This document shows positions 44,500-56,300 of a stretch of 64,000 bases of DNA, piece by piece. The stretch is taken from assembly GCA_024345305.1 (NCBI GenBank), contig BRON01000006.1, positions 1,984,001 through 2,048,000 on the forward strand, in the 5' to 3' direction. The notes beneath the pieces were generated by a model, which was not told the DNA's origin, searched no databases, and saw only the letters and a list, made by a program, of their open reading frames with translations. The first letter of the stretch is position 1, and every line of letters starts with the position of its first letter. Made by a program: the position numbers and the translations under genes. Source of the DNA: Mrakia gelida. Its lineage: Eukaryota; Basidiomycota; Tremellomycetes; Cystofilobasidiales; Mrakiaceae.

Positions 44500-47400
44500 C
44501 TATCTCTTGAAGTAGCGGTACTCGAGGTACCGAAGGGGAGGGTAGACCACTCCGGTGAAGATGGCGCTGAGATCGAGAGAGAGAAGGAAAACGAGAGAGG
44601 TCAGTCGATGCGACGGGCAAAGAACGACAAAGACTCGACGCGACCAAAACACGTTTCAACTCACGCCAGCTCAAATCCAAGATCTCCTCCGTACTCTCCA
44701 AAGAGCGCTCCGATCGGTCCAATGTACCACGTCTACGAGCGGAAAGATAAGGGTCAGCTTGAGTCCCGACGCGAGGATAAAAGGAGGACGAAGCGAGCAA
44801 CGCACTTCGGCCATTCCAACGACGGCTCCAGCGACTCCACAGCAGCACGCGAAAATCCCAGCGATTCCGACGGGAAGATACTTGATTGAATCATAGGCTG
44901 AGAGGTCGTAGCCGCCGGGGATGACGTGTTTGCGGAAGATGAAATACTGAGGAAAGGGAGGAAGGTCAGCGACGACGCGTCGAAACGAAAGAAGGTTGGA
45001 AACGAGATGGACTGACTTCTTCGGCTACTACTACGATGAAGAAAGCAGTCCAGTAACCTAACACTGCTAGGAAACTGCGCATTTTGAGAAATAGTCAGTT
45101 GTTTAGCTTCGTACGACAGAGGGAAGAACGCGAGACGACGCGGATCCTCCTTGTTTTCAAAGCTCGATCACGATCGCTGGACCAGCCTCGGAAGAAGTAC
45201 CGCCGCTCCTGGGTCGTCTACGACGTGGTGACTCACTTGCTGAGGATGGAACCTGGCAACAGGGAGAGCAGGAAGTCAGAGTCAGACGCTTCGCGGTTTC
45301 GCGACCAAAAACGATCTTCGTCCGGACTCACTGAAGTGCTCTCGTCCAAGGACTCCGGCGATTGCTAATGTAAGAGGGAAGCAGATGGGCAAGGTGAGAA
45401 GGAGGAGACGTCAGGTCTTCGTTTCGAAGCAGCGTCGAGCGAAGACGAGCTTGAATTCTCGTCGAACGAAGGCGGGACAAGCAACTTACTGTAGATGGCG
45501 AAGACGACGATGGTCCAAATCTAACAAGCCGTAGTCTGGGGTCAGCACGAAGGCGAGAGTTCGCACGTCGCGACGGAGAAGAATGAGACTAGAGGGAAGA
45601 GGACGCGAGACGCACAGCTCGAGGAACCTTCTCAAGAATGGGATGGATGGTTTGAATGCTGAGAGCTGCACTGTAGGTGTTGGGGACTGAGACGAGTGCG
45701 TGGGACGATGGAAAAGGCAAATGTCAAATCAGCTTTCGACTCGACCAAGAGAACAGGAATGGTCAACGCGACTGACTGTTGTTTGCGACGACCGAGAAGG
45801 CCAGAAGAACGAGGATGAACTTCCCACCTCCTCCCCACTTGGCGAAGACTGAGAGGAACCGAAGAAACAGAGATCAGCGATAATTCTCGTAGGGAAGGAG
45901 CGAGGAAACCGGCGTCGCGAGAGGACGAACCTTCAGCGATGAGTCCTCCAGCGTCTCCTTCCTCGAAAGCAGCAGCGTAGGACGGGACCGTCATGAGAGC
46001 CTGAGGGACAAGAATTAAGTCGAAGTAAGTTTGAAGAGTCGTGCTCGTAGTTATAGGAGAAAAAAAATCGTCGAACTCACAGCTCCAAGGATCTCGACGA
46101 AGACGAGTGGACACATCAGCCCAAAGAACGTCATCCAGAAGACCTTCGAGGGACGAGTGTTTGAGGGAAGACGGCAGTTGATATCTGCGACGACGGGAGC
46201 CTGTGGACGGGAAGATTCGAAAGGTCAGAGTCGAGCGAGAGTTGAGGTGGACGTTCGCGCTGGAAGCGTCGTCGACGTCGACTCTGACTTACCCAACCGG
46301 CCGACGAGGAGAAGATGATACCCTGAATGGAAAGGACGAATATTCACATCAGCGATGATGTTCGATCTCCCTCGAGGAGCGCAGACAACGCTGTGAGAGA
46401 TACTTACTCCGAACGACAAGAAATCTCCAGCGAACGGCGCTCCGACGTCCTCCAAAGCTTGTTGAGCACCAAGGTTGTAGCCCTCTTTGCCTCCGAGTCC
46501 GTACATCATGCAGTAGATGATACTGAGGGCGAAGAGTGTATGGCAGGAAGGGACGAGAAGGTCAGTATGCGAGCCGAACGAAACGCGTCGAACGAAACGG
46601 GTGTTGCCGGGAGTTTGGGCGCTGTACTCACACGACGACGATCCAGGCGTACTTCTCGTAGTGGCTGGGAGAGTGATAATGCGCTGGGTCAGTAGCTGAG
46701 CGTCAAGAGTCTCCGTTGGGAGCGAGAACGAGCGACTTACTGAAGCATCGAGTAACCGAAGAAGCAGATCACGAGCGACGCGACTCCCACGATCACGACT
46801 CCAGCTTCGAGAGGCAGCTTCCCATCAGAGACGTTCGTGAGAGTTTGACCTCCGAGGATGACAGCGGTGACGGAGAATCCTGCATCAGAACGTAGAGGAG
46901 AGGGAGGACAGCGATCAGGATATGTTCCGACGGCGGTGACGCGTTGTTCGATCAAGAACCGAAGATCAAGGACAAACCAAGCTGAGTAAGGATGTTAAGC
47001 ACAGCAAAGATACTTCCTCCAACATATCCTACAGAGTACCGAGTGATGACCATCGTCCTCAGACCAGTTTTGGGACCGAGAGTCGCGATGAACGACGTGC
47101 AGCTGATTCCAATGATGTTGAAGACGATGATCGCTGTGCAGGCCATCTTGAAGGTGAGAGTGTAGTAGGCTTGAGCGAGCATTCCGATGGGGACCGTAGT
47201 GAGCACTGATAGAGGTCGAGGGAGAAGTGAGAAAGGAGACGAGAGGTCAGAGGGAAGCGAGACCGAGACGGGGCTTAAGAAACCGAAGAGAAAAAGAACG
47301 AGAAGAAGAAGCTGACCAGTATTGACTGAGAACCAGAAGAGCAGCAAGTTGAGAGAGTGCTTATCGGATCGCTCCTCCTCGGGAACTCGCTGAACGAAGA

Positions 47401-47695
47401 AGAAGGAGGGAGGGAAGCGAGACGATCGAGGTCAGCTTCGTCCCCAAAACTCGACTGAGTCCCTCCGCCGCTCGTTCGCGCACAAACGACTCACCTCGAT
47501 ACCTCTGGCCTCAACTCCCATAGCGAAGATTTTCTTGAACCACCTGAAGATAGGGCCCTTCTCGTAGACGATTTCCTCGTCCGTCACCGCTACTGGCGAG
47601 GTCGTGACCTCGGTCCCTCCGTTCTTGTCGTGAGCGTAGCTGGTCTCGTCTTGAGACTTCTCCAGATCGGAAGAGTAGTGAGGCGAGGTGGACAT
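44500..47695 (-). CDS. FCY2: purine-cytosine permease (NCS1 family, Fcy2-like)
   Basis: Plasma-membrane proton symporter for cytosine, adenine and related bases. The start at 47695 (MSTSPHYSSDLEK) gives an N-terminal cytosolic tail with a typical GPIFRWFKKIFAMGVEARGI before the first helix. About twelve hydrophobic segments follow over many exons, among them VLTTVPIGMLAQAYYTLTFK, TGLRTMVITRYSVGYVG, LPLEAGVVIVGVASLVICFF, YEKYAWIVVSIIYCMMYGLG, FVEILGAALMTVPSYA, GGKFILVLLAFSVVANNVPN and VPRAIWTIVVFAIYTI. These include the conserved G-x-L-x-T-x-x-x-Y and A-N-N-x-P-N-x-Y regions of Fcy proteins. The C-terminus (GVVYPPLRYLEYRYFKR) ends at 44500. It would also take up the antifungal flucytosine in family members, but specificity cannot be read here. 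It has a 607-bp upstream region. Confidence 0.92.
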
Positions 47696-48296
47696 CCTGT
47701 TGTTTCGTGAGGGGAGTGTAGAGAAGCGGTTGCGCCGACTGGGAAGAGGTCGACGAAGAGAAAAGAAGAGGGAGGGAGGGAGGATAAGGGGATGGCCGTC
47801 GAAGGTTGAATTGGATTCCTCTGCGTGAGTGAGCTCGCGCTCAACCCTCCTCGTCTATACATAGGACCTTGCTTGGTACCATGTGAGCAAGATACGGCCG
47901 AGATCCAACCAGGCTGTTGAAAGAGCTCGAAGGTTGAGCCTGAAGAATCTAAAAAGGGACGCGTCTGAACGCGGGGTCGGTTCATTTCGACGGGCGAGCT
48001 GAGGCAAGAAGGCTCCGAAGGAAGAGCTCGGACGGCTTACAGGTGGTGTCGATCCTGTAGAGATCTGCCGAGAGTGGGAACTTAAGTCGCCGGGGGGTTA
48101 GCGATAAGCGGAGGGGGGGTAGAGGGAGGAGTAGAACGAGGGGACTCACCCGAGACGCGACGAGCTCGTCCTCGTCGTCCGCTCTTCCCACTGCTCGATC
48201 TCTTTCGAGACCAACGGAGGGAAATCAGTAGCAAAGCATCCTATCCTACAGTCCTACTATCCATGCAAAGTGCCTCCCATCGAAGCTTCGTCCCGA
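47696..48296. promoter_or_regulatory. upstream region of the permease gene
   Basis: 601 bp between the permease start and the 3' end of the TPR/F-box gene. GA/CT-rich, one GACGCGTC at 47958. Short spurious frames only. Confidence 0.4.
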
Positions 48297-50201
48297 TCAA
48301 ACGAAGTCCCTCCGAACGCTCTCGAAAATCCTCTTCTCTCCCTCCCTCCACCCGCTCTTCCACTTCACTCCGAACGGATAAAGCGCACACCCTTCGGCTC
48401 TAACAGCAAGCAGCTTCCCTCCCACACCTCCCTCATCCGCCTTCTTCCCATCGGCTTCGTCCCTCCTCATCCTAGACCTGATCATCGTTCGAACCGCTCC
48501 TCCAGTAACTCTTCGCGAGTTCCACGCGTCGAAGACTTCCAAGAGAGGGCAGAGCTCGGTCGCTCTCGCAGGTCGTCGAAGCGTGAGCGCTTGGATGGTA
48601 GTGTCGGAGAGGTCGGAGGCGGGGAGGAGAAGGTGAGTGAGGAAAGGGAAGTGGGAGAGGCGGTCGAGGAAGTCGGTTTCCGTGATTCGAGATTTCATTC
48701 GACTGAGGGAGATTCGGAGGTGAGTGAGAGAGTAAGCCGAGAAGGAGGGTTGAGCGAGGAGGAGAGGTTGGTATCCTCCGGGGAAGAGAAGAGGGAGGTA
48801 GGAATCCGAAGGTCCGACGAGATCGATTCGTTCCAAAACCGACGACGCGACCGAGAGGTTGGAGCTCGAACCGAATTGAGGAACGGAGCTGTGAACCTGG
48901 GAAGGGAGAGCCTGAGCCCTGGGTCTCTATTGGCGGGGATGAATTTGATCCAGCAGCCCGAGTTGATCGTGAGAGATTCGAGGTTTCGAAGAAGGTCGGG
49001 GAAGGAGCAGAGCGGGTGGTGATGGAGGGAGACCTTGGTGAGGATGAGGTTGGTGATGATGCATGCTTTCCCGAGCAGCTCGAAGGGGATGAGGTTGATG
49101 TTAAGGACGTTTCGAATGTTGAGGGTTTCGATGGAGATGAGGGTCCTCGGTCCTTGATCGCCTGCTGCTGCTCCTCGCGCTCCCTCCGTCTCGTTGCAGA
49201 AGAGGCACGCGTTTGACGAAACGACGACCACCGGATCGGCAGGGAGTCCGTCGAAGAGGAGTTCCGTCAATCTCCCCTTGGATCGTTCGAGGAAGGCGTC
49301 GATTTTCGCTGGGACGCGCTCCCAAGGTCCTCCTTCCTGTCCGACGAGGCGAAGGCGTTTCCATGTTCGAGGATCGTTGAGAAAGACCTCTCTCCATCGA
49401 CGACAGACCGATGCGAGTTTGATGCCTACGTCGGTTTCCGTATCGACGAGAAAGCGACCGATTCGAAGGATGAGCTCGGTCGGAAGCTTGGAGTCGATGA
49501 GGTTGGGATGGAGAGCGACGAAGAGGGAGGGGAGGAGGGCTGAGAGCGAGGAAGAAGAGGAGGAGGGAACAAGTCGGATGCCGAGTTGGACGATGGAGTA
49601 GGCTTTTCGAGTTCGGTTCGTTCGGATGAGGTAGGGGATGTATATGTCGTACATCTGTAGAGAAAGCGAAAGAGGAGGTGAAGGGTCAGCGAGAGACGTC
49701 GGAAGAGAGAACCAACAACATCAAGCTCATCCCTCCCTCCCTCCCTCCCAGCTGGCTCCTTCTTCCTCGCCCTCGCCCTCCTTCCCTACGGGTCTCAAAG
49801 GACGACCAAAACAGCCTACTCACCTCGATGGACCTTGACATCATCTTGATTGATAGAGCAGCGTCCTTGATGGCAGCGTCCATGTCCCCGAGCAGCTGGA
49901 AGGTGAGAGCTCGAGCTTCGAAGATCCCGCACTGGTTGGACCCTGAGAGAAGAGCCTGTAGAATGTGAACCAAGAGACCGAGAAAGGAGAGAGTCAGTTC
50001 ATGATCGAGGAGGGAACCTGGAGTTCCTTCCCTGATGATTTGAGGAAGCAGGCCTGCCGAGGGAAGGAAGGAAGAAGCAAAGAAGGAGGGAGGGAGGAAT
50101 CAGGGCGAGCTCACCTTGTCGAACGCTACTCTCGCTTCTTGCAGCTTTCCATCTTGGAGGAGCTGTTTTCCAAGTCGATAAGGTTCGAGTTCTGAAAGCA
50201 T
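48297..50201 (-). CDS. TPR plus F-box plus leucine-rich protein, reading frame broken
   Basis: The start at 50201 (MLSELEPYRLGKQLL) opens a TPR region across three exons (50201-50115, 49955-49824, then from 49654): KLQEARVAFDK, FEARALTFQLLGDMDAAIKD, YLIRTNRTRKAYSIVQLGIR. The F-box follows (SKLPTELILRIGRFLV; LASVCRRWREVFLNDPRTWK), then leucine-rich repeats (LISIETLNIRNVLNINLIPF; LRNLESLTINSG). The frame from the N-terminus runs into other sequence after about 48870. The obvious continuation (VLERIDLVGPSDSYLP, SLTHLRISLS, FLTHLLLPASDLSDTTIQAL) is in a different frame that ends at 48297. A clean intron to join them is missing: the only GT is a weak GTCTCC donor near 49047 paired with an acceptor near 48905. 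So it is either an atypical intron or a frameshift. This TPR/F-box layout (Pof3/Dia2-like by order) usually means an SCF substrate receptor. Confidence 0.7.
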
Positions 50202-50546
50202 CCCGTGTAGAGAGAGTGAGGTTGAAAGAAGTTGAGGCTTTGAGAGAGAACCGAGTAGCGGTCGGTGGCGAGCACGAGGAACGACCGACGAACCCGCCTC
50301 CTCCTCCTCCTCTCTCCGTTCTCGCCGTCTTCTTCTCTTCCAAAAACCCGAGCAGCTTCTTCTTTTCGAAGCCCATCAAGTTTAGTGATACCGCTCGCTT
50401 CGTTTGGCTGCCCGAGATCATAGAAAAAGAGCTCGACCTGGAGGGAAAGCATCGAGCTCGCATCCTCATGCTCGACCTCTCCCCATGGTTCTCGGACCTG
50501 GCTCCCTCTCCCTGGAGAGAAGCAAAGAAGGGTGAGACGACCATCC
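50202..50546. promoter_or_regulatory. spacer upstream of the TPR/F-box gene
   Basis: 345 bp between two genes on the minus strand. Probably the TPR/F-box promoter plus the 3' UTR of its right neighbour. A short + strand frame covers it but has no recognisable motif. Confidence 0.35.
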
Positions 50547-52247
50547 TCAAGATCTCTGAGATGAAGAGTCACTAGTACTGCTAATACCGTAGCCGCCCGT
50601 CCTCGAGTTCTGCGTCGTCGGACGCGTCTCGCCTCCTCCTCCTCTCCCATCCGACCCACGACTCCCAAACCCAAACCCGAACCCACCACCCCCACCTCCA
50701 CCTCCTCTCCCTCCTCCCGCCGCTCCACCAACCCACGTTTTCTCCCTCCCCACCGACATCCCAGCCTCCCTCCTCGCCTTATCCCACGCCACCTTCGTCG
50801 CCTTCTGCTTCCCACTCATCCCCTCCCACCTCTCCTTCTCCAACCTCACATGCCTCTCCTTCCTCTCTTCCTTCCCCATCCAGTCGAGCCTGTTCCACTC
50901 CTCCCTCTGCAGCACATGAGCCTTCTTCCACTCGACCTCCTGGTCCTCGGGCGAGAGGGCGAACCATTCGTTCACGGTGAAGCGGGAGTGTTCAAGGGGT
51001 GGGAAAGGATGCGAGAAGGCGGAGACGGTGATGATGGTTGATGGAGGAGGGAGGTATTTCCCGGTGAAGGGGTCGCGGAGACGTTCTTGGCGCTGGGGGA
51101 GAGGAGGAGGAGGAAGAAGTGGGTCTTCGTCGGGGGAGAGGGGAGGGAGGACGATGGACCATTCGCGAGGTTGGTAGGGTGCTCGAGGAGGAGTTGGGGT
51201 GGGTGCTATAGGTGCTTCTTCCCTGAAGAAAGAAGGCGACGACGACGAAGAAGATCCTTGTCCTCTTCTAGATGAAGCGACGGGGAGACCTCGAGGAAGA
51301 AGAACAGGCTGCCAGGACTTTGTCGGGCCCACTCGATCTGGCGACTGAGCTCTGTACTCCTGCTGCTCCTCTTCGGTGAGGGTGCTGAAGTATTCCTTTC
51401 GAAGGATCCGCAGTTTCTTGACGTCGGTGAGGAGGTCCCATTCGGAGGAGGAGATCGAATCCGGTTTGGGGTCCGAGAGGGTGATTTCACGGAGGGTCGA
51501 GGAGGTGGTGGACGGAGAGGTGGGAGCGGGAGGAGGTGGTGCGTTTTGGAAGACTGGGAAGAGGTGAGCGTTGGAGTGACGGGGAGAAGGGGAAGCGGGT
51601 TCAGGTTGACGAGGATAGGGTGAGAGGTAGGGTGGGGTCTGGGTTCGTGGTGGTGGTGACGAGGAAGGAGGAGAGAACGAGGAGGAGGAGGGAGAGGGAC
51701 GCTGGGAAGAGAAGGGCAAAAAAGGGTGAGCTTCGACGTTCCTTCCTTCCTTCGTCCCCTCCTGGGTCCTAGCCTTTCAAGAGACGCGATACTCACTCCT
51801 GTAGCAAACTGAGCGAAGGACATCAACCCCTTCTTCTTGGGTGCCGCTTCTGCCGAAGGAGAAGGCGAGGAGGACGAGGAGGAGGGAGCAGAAGGAGGAG
51901 GAGGAGGAGGTTGAGCTTGCGACCTGGACTCGCTCGTCGTCGTCGTCCTTCTCTCTCCAGGTCTGGATCGAGCGAGAGGAGGGTTTTGAGTTTCAGAGGT
52001 CATCGAGGTAGTCTGTGGCATTTGAACCAAACATCCATATAGAGGAAGAGGGAGTCAGAGAAAGGACGAACGAGAGAGGGAAGGGGACAGAGAAGGAAAC
52101 CGTCGAGCTCACCGGATTCCTTCTCCCTTCCTCGTTCGATTCGACTCTCTTCTCACTCAAGTCCATCTTGGGATCGAGGAAGAACGTCCGTAGATGTCCA
52201 TAGATGGGAGGAGTCCGGATAGGGATCCGAAGAGTTCGAGAAAGCAT
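50547..52247 (-). CDS. HMG-box-like protein with possible mitochondrial leader
   Basis: The start at 52247 (MLSRTLRIPIRTPPIYGHLR) has Arg and hydrophobic residues without acids, compatible with a mitochondrial presequence. This exon splices in phase to TTSMTSETQNPP, then to a Ser/Pro-rich region and APKKKGLMSFAQFATG. The large last exon contains two segments with the amphipathic, Trp/Lys/Glu-rich spacing of HMG boxes: SSSEWDLLTDVKKLRILRKE with YFSTLTEEEQQEYRA, and FTVNEWFALSPEDQEVEWKK with HVLQREEWNRLDWMGKEER and KATKVAWDKARREAG. It ends in a Gly-rich tail (GGGRGGGGGGGGFGFGFG), an RGG-like context that could bind nucleic acid. I cannot name a family. A DNA-packaging or RNA-binding role is a guess. 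Only 134 bp separate its start from the next gene. Confidence 0.6.
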
Positions 52248-52381
52248 GCTGGAGTGGCCGTTGATGAGGGAAGGCAGGCGGCAGGGAAGGAAGGAGGCTT
52301 CGATTCGACGACGCACAGAAGGGTCAGCTTCCCTCTTCTCCCTCGACTCCCATCTTCTTCTTTCTCTTTCATTCCCAAACC
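52248..52381. promoter_or_regulatory. 134-bp bidirectional promoter
   Basis: Shortest divergent spacer in the window, between the HMG-box-like gene (-) and the 5'-nucleotidase-family gene (+). Confidence 0.5.
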
Positions 52382-55300
52382 ATGGGTACGTTCATCCTTA
52401 TCTCCTCCTGCTATCTTATCTCATCTCGGAAGCTGATTACTTGGATCCCGGGTTGCTCAGGTGTCCTTCCTTCCACTGGAGCCAACGAAAGCTCAACCAT
52501 CTCCCTTCCGATCCTTCGTGAGTCTCACAACCCTTCCCGTTCCTTTCTTCTTCCAAAGTTCCTTCTCTGATCTGAACCTTCTGATTCTATATAGACTTTA
52601 ACGACGTCTATAGAGTCTCTCAGAAGTACGAGGAACCAGCGCCGTCAGAGGGAGGAGAAGGAGGAGGAGGAGCAAGCTCAGCAGCTCCTCCTCCCAAGGG
52701 AGGAGACCATCACCACCAGCAGCAATACATTTCAGCAGCTCAGTTCGCAGCTACCTTGGCCACGTTAAGGGATGGATGGGAGGATCGACAAGAAGGTGAG
52801 AAGGAAGGGTTGGTTCTTTTCAGTGGAGGTGAGTCTTCGTGTCAAAGAGGGAGGGAGGAGGAGTTGTTGAGCTCGTTGCTTCGTCGAGCTTGGTGCGATA
52901 TCTCCTTAGGAGGAAGCTGACCTCTTCCCCCTCTCTACTACTACTACTAGACGTCTTCTCTCCCAGCGTGGAATCAACGTCAGTCCTCTTCTCCTCTCTC
53001 CTCTCCTCGTTTCAGAACTCGACGCTGACGAGCTCGCTCCTCCTTCGCTCGTTTCCTCAGCATCACTCGAGGATCTCACATGGTCCCTCTCCTCAACACT
53101 TTCAACCTCGACTGCAGCGTCGCTGGGAATCACGACTTTGGTGAGCACTTTCTGCTCGTTCGATCGTCCCTCAAATCGAAGCCCAGAGACTCAGTCGAGC
53201 TGACGTGCTGTCTCTTCCTCCTCGGCCTCCAGACCATTCTTACGCCCATCTCACAACTCTCATTAAAGACTGCAACTTCCCATGCAAGTCCCGTCTTCTT
53301 CGTTTCCCTTCATTCTGGGAGCCGGCGGAACGTCAACCTGAACTGAACTCTCGCTCTCGACGCGTCTATTCTCGTTCGTTTCTCCAGGGCTCCTCAGCAA
53401 CATCCACGACGCCAACACCTCCAAAGTCCCAGAACCTCTCCTCGAGTACCTCATCCTGCCTCGGAAGGGTCTCAAGATCGGAATCATCGGTCTCGTCGAA
53501 GCGTTCGTTCTCTTTCGCTCTCGTCTTCTCTCTTAGTCCCTCGTCCCTCACCCACTCACCCACTCTCCCACCTCACAGCGACTGGATCGCCACCATCCCC
53601 TCCTTCCCTCCTCACTTTAAGCATCAGTCCATGCCCGAAACGGCCCTCCGACTCTCCAAGTTCCTTCGCGAGGAGAACGGGTGCGACTTGATCGTCGCGT
53701 TGACGCACTCGAGGATCAACAACGATTTGAAGCTGGCTGAGGAGGTGGGAGCTGTTGCTGGATTAGGAGCTGATGCTGGCCATGGAGTGGATCTGATTCT
53801 GGGGGGTCATGAGTGAGTTTGAGCTCGCTGGGTTGCTTCGTCAAAGTGGACGACGCAAGAGGAAGAAGGAAGTCGAACTGACCGGAGACGCGCCTTTCGT
53901 TGCCCTCTCTCAGTCATATCTACTACGTGAGTCGCTATCGTCGACGAGGGGAGGTACTAGATAGTATCAGAACAGAATCTGACCTTCGTCTGGAATCCAA
54001 CAGGTCGGACGAGGAGTAAAGAGCTGGGAGGGATGGAACCGTCCCGAGTCGATACCTGGAACGGAGGGAGATAAGAACGCTCTGTTCGTCCGTTTGTTCT
54101 TCTCAGCCGACTCGGAACATAACTCATCCTCTCTCTCTGTCTCTTCACAGCGTCATCAAGTCCGGAACGGACTGTACGTCGCCTCCTTTCCTCCTCCTTC
54201 TCGACGCGTCGCCTGACTCTCTTCTCTTCCCTCTCCCTCTTCCAGTCCGCGAACTCTCAGAATTCACCCTCACCCTCACTCAGAACCCTCCCAAGTCGAT
54301 ACGGAAGTACGTCATCTCCTCCATCGAAGGTCGTCGACACGCCATCACTCCTTCGACACCGACGTCTCAACCCGTCCAGGATCTCATCGACTCGCTGCTC
54401 GGCAAGGTCTCGGAGACGCTTTCGAAGCCGGCTTGCTATACGCTGACGGAGTGGGATTGTAGGAGCGAGATCGTTCGTGAGTCTTCTTCTCTGCTTTGTT
54501 TCGAAACCGAGCGAGGGACGAGAGTGCGCGAGAGGCTGACTCGTTTCGTCTCGCTTTCCTTCGTGCTCGAACAGGAACTGGGGAGAGTGCCGTCGGAGAC
54601 TGGCTCGCCGATGTGTTGATGTGCTCGTATGCTGAGTCGCTCAAGTCGAAGGGAGCTGGAAGGGCAGATCTGGTTCTAAACTGCGGAGGTGCGTCCTGGC
54701 GTTGCTTTCTCTTCTCGCTCGACTCTCTGACCTTCGCCCTTCTCTCGAACAGGAACGCTTCGAGGAGACTCAGTCTATCCGGCCGAACGCCTCGTCACTC
54801 TGGGAGACATCCTCGAAATCCTACCCTTCGAGGATCCCGTCGTCGTTATCGAGATGCACGGAGAAGCCATCTGGGACTGCTTGGAGTCGAGTCTGAGCAA
54901 ATACCCATCTCAGGAAGGGTCAGTCGCCTCCTCTCTCTCTGGCTCCCGTTCCTTTCGTCGCATCGCGTCGTGGTCTCGATCTCGACTCTCGCGTTCGAAC
55001 GTAACTCACTTTCCACTCTCCCCCTCTTCCGTCCCTCAGTCGATTCCCCGTTATCGCCGGAATGGAAGTCGTCTGGGATTCTCGTCTCCCACCAGGTCAA
55101 CGTGTCAAATCCGTCCATCTCGTCTCCCATCGGAAACGCGTTTCAGATCGACTCGGTCGACCTGCCGACGAGACGGACGATTCGTCTGGAACGGAGGACG
55201 ACGAGGAGGACGATGAGGGTGGGATGGTGGTGCAGGTCGAATCGAAAATTTCGGGAGAGGCAGTGTGCAAGTTGAAGAAGATCAAGTACGCGGTGAGGGA

Positions 55301-56300
55301 GGAGATCAAGAGGGAGAAGGGTGGGAGGGTGTACAAGGTCGTGACGCGAGAGTACATGGCTCAAGGTTCGTTGATTTCTTCAACGTTTCTCTCGTTTATC
55401 TTCGTTCGACGCTAACCTTCCTTCTTCTCCCGCATTCAGGATACGACGGCTTCGACGCGATGAAGGGGAGCAAGTACCTCATCGACGACGAGGTGGGCCA
55501 ACTCATGAGTGCGATCGTGCGGACTTTCCTTCTCGGGTGAGCTCTCCCTCCCGACTTGATCTTTTCTCGCACTCTTCCCTTCCTTTTCTCGAACCAACTC
55601 ATTCAACAATCTTTACGTCCCTCGCCGCCTCTTCAGCTCGACCTTCCTCCTCCGAAAACAACAACTCCTCTCCCCTCCTACCTCGCCCGTCAAGGCGACC
55701 TCGTCTCCTCCCACGACACCCTCGCGCCCAGCCTTCCTCTCCTCTCGGACCAGCCAGATCCTCGCGCGGACTCAGAAGGCGCAGGAAGCTCCCAGAGGAG
55801 CCACGGTTGTCAAGCATGGGTGGAGATCGATCAGGGACGCGTTGAAGGGTTCGTTCGCTTTTCAAGTCGTTGCACTTCTCGCTTCGTTGAGGCTGACCTC
55901 GCCCCTCCTCTTCTCTCTTCCTCGCACCGCAGTTGCACGCTTCGAGCACATGTCGGAGGTCGATGGATGCGTACGTTCTCGTCCTCTCACTCCTTCCCCT
56001 CCTATCTCTTCTGACTGACCCTTTCCCTCGCCTCGACGCGTCTCTTCTTCTCCAAAACAGGAAGGAGCCGAACTCCGTCAACACACTGCCTTCAGCGCCT
56101 CCCAACTCCTCGCTTCACCTCCTATCCTCTCCCCTCCTCTCGACGGTCAAACCAGCGCGTTCATCTTCCCCATTCCAACCTCGCCCAAGAAGGAGGTTGC
56201 AGCAGACGCTGGATCGACGTTCTCGAAGCTCGACAGCAACGTCGCGATCGTAGCTCCTGTAAAGGATGGGAGGCTGAGAGATTTGGCGAGAGATGAGTAG
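52382..56300 (+). CDS. 5'-nucleotidase/2',3'-cyclic phosphodiesterase family protein
   Basis: A metallophosphoesterase of the UshA/5'-nucleotidase family. The first coding exon is only ATGG (52382-52385). It splices to VLPSTGANESSTISLPILHF, and the next exon completes the metal-binding ILHFNDVYRV motif. Further metal ligands: FSGDVFSPSVES, VAGNHDFDHSY, VALTHSRINND, and LILGGHDHIYYV. The C-terminal 5'-nucleotidase domain has ESAVGDWLADVL and NCGGTLRGDSVYPAERLVTL with LGDILEILPFEDPVVVIEMH. The last 180 or so residues are a fungal-type extension (MSAIVRTFLLG, GWRSIRDALKVARFEHMSEV) ending LRDLARDE. No signal peptide was seen, so it is probably intracellular, unlike secreted UshA. One intron uses a GC donor (53284-53387). 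About fifteen exons. A 24-G run starts just after the stop. Confidence 0.9.
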
